Source: Dyella humicola
GTDB taxonomy: Bacteria; Pseudomonadota; Gammaproteobacteria; Xanthomonadales; Rhodanobacteraceae
Length of the DNA: 64,000 nucleotides
Assembly: GCF_026283945.1 (NCBI RefSeq)
Contig: NZ_JAPDPC010000001.1
Span: 992,001 to 1,056,000, forward strand
Reading direction: 5' to 3'
Shown: positions 63,711 through 64,000 of the stretch, piece by piece
Layout: each line of letters opens with the position of its first letter
Numbering within the stretch: the first letter of the stretch is position 1
Position numbers and translations under genes: made by a program
Notes under the pieces: generated by a model
Told to the model about the DNA's origin: nothing
Databases searched by the model: none
The model's input: the letters and a program-made list of their open reading frames with translations, nothing else

Positions 63711-64000
63711 GTGGATTGAATCTGTCGCAGGCACTGGATGCCGCGCGCGAGGCAGCGCAGGCCGCCGCCGAGGTCTTGCAGCACTACTGGAAACGCGGCG
63801 TCGAGGTTGAGCTGAAAGCCGACGATACGCCAGTTACCGTGGCCGATCGCGAGGCCGAACTGGCAATCCGCAAAGTGTTGCAGAAAGCGTTGCCCGAGGC
63901 GGCTATCTACGGCGAGGAGTTCGGTCGCGATGACGGCGTCCATGAGTTGCTCTGGATGGTCGATCCGCTCGATGGCACCAAGAGTTTCGTGCGACGCACG
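63707..64000 (+). CDS. Inositol monophosphatase family protein (partial, C-terminus outside window)
   Basis: The first 98 codons of a Mg-dependent phosphatase. The T-V-A-D-R-E-A-E segment, G-E-E and the metal-binding D-P-L-D-G-T-K-S-F are diagnostic for the family. The S-F-V-R continuation and Y-G-E-E-F-G favour a histidinol-phosphatase-like member over CysQ, where K-E-F is usual; SuhB is less likely. It is coupled to gspN by an ATGA overlap. Confidence 0.85.
   Translation, partial: MSGLNLSQALDAAREAAQAAAEVLQHYWKRGVEVELKADDTPVTVADREAELAIRKVLQKALPEAAIYGEEFGRDDGVHELLWMVDPLDGTKSFVRRT

Noticed and set aside
1-64000. CRISPR arrays, tRNA or rRNA genes, integrases and transposases
   Set aside because: No regularly spaced direct repeats, cloverleaf-like segments, rRNA core sequences or mobile-element enzymes were seen on reading. 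A covariance-model scan was not possible here.

Overview
This window is high-GC chromosomal DNA from a gammaproteobacterium, most likely order Xanthomonadales and probably the Rhodanobacteraceae side (Dyella, Rhodanobacter, Luteibacter and relatives). That placement is inference. It rests on the gene orders pyrB-ruvX-algH-tonB-gshB-pilGHIJ-chpABC and yggT-proC next to pilT-pilU, on a Pil-Chp cluster without pilK, and on the general look of the proteins. Nearly all of the window is core housekeeping sequence. I see no rRNA, tRNA, CRISPR array, prophage, transposase or integrase.

Layout. 0-9.7 kb: prmC, dxs, an HNH nuclease, a SapC-family gene, small enzymes, an acyl-CoA dehydrogenase, a lipoprotein and a SET-domain gene. 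9.7-10.4 kb: two head-to-head copies of a roughly 320-bp non-coding repeat. 10.5-20.4 kb: a GreA/GreB-family factor, an EF-G-like GTPase, two tandem proteins of TonB-like topology with a shared unrecognised C-terminal domain, a ThrE-type exporter, an H-NS-family protein and proS. 20.5-33.2 kb: pssA, a holD-like gene and rimI; valS, hemE, a WGR protein, aroB and aroK; then an epimerase, ybjQ, a kinase, pdxH, yjbQ and a BtuF-like protein. 33.4-39.6 kb: an M13 peptidase, yggT, proC, pilT and pilU. 39.6-43.8 kb: a BON-domain protein, a V4R/MHYT pair that looks like a sensor module, and a large uncharacterised lipoprotein. 43.9-47.8 kb: pyrB, ruvX, algH, a tonB-like gene and gshB. 48.3-60.2 kb: the Pil-Chp chemosensory operon pilG-pilH-pilI-pilJ-chpA-chpB-chpC. 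60.2-64 kb: rsmE, a small secreted protein, bioA, gspN and a partial inositol-monophosphatase-family gene.

How the genes work together. The clearest physiological theme is type IV pilus motility. PilT and PilU are the retraction ATPases, the TonB-like gene corresponds by position to Pseudomonas tonB3 (needed for twitching), and the Pil-Chp system would control extension and retraction. The methylation branch looks broken: pilK is missing, and ChpB has alanine where CheB has its catalytic serine.

The best candidates for undescribed biology are the tandem TonB-topology paralogues at 13.4-16.5 kb, the ACT-like/V4R plus MHYT pair at 40.4-41.9 kb, the degenerate ChpB, and the dispersed hairpin repeats. 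The repeats sit at gene 3' ends at four places, one of them the large inverted pair. All calls come from reading the sequence; no database search was run.
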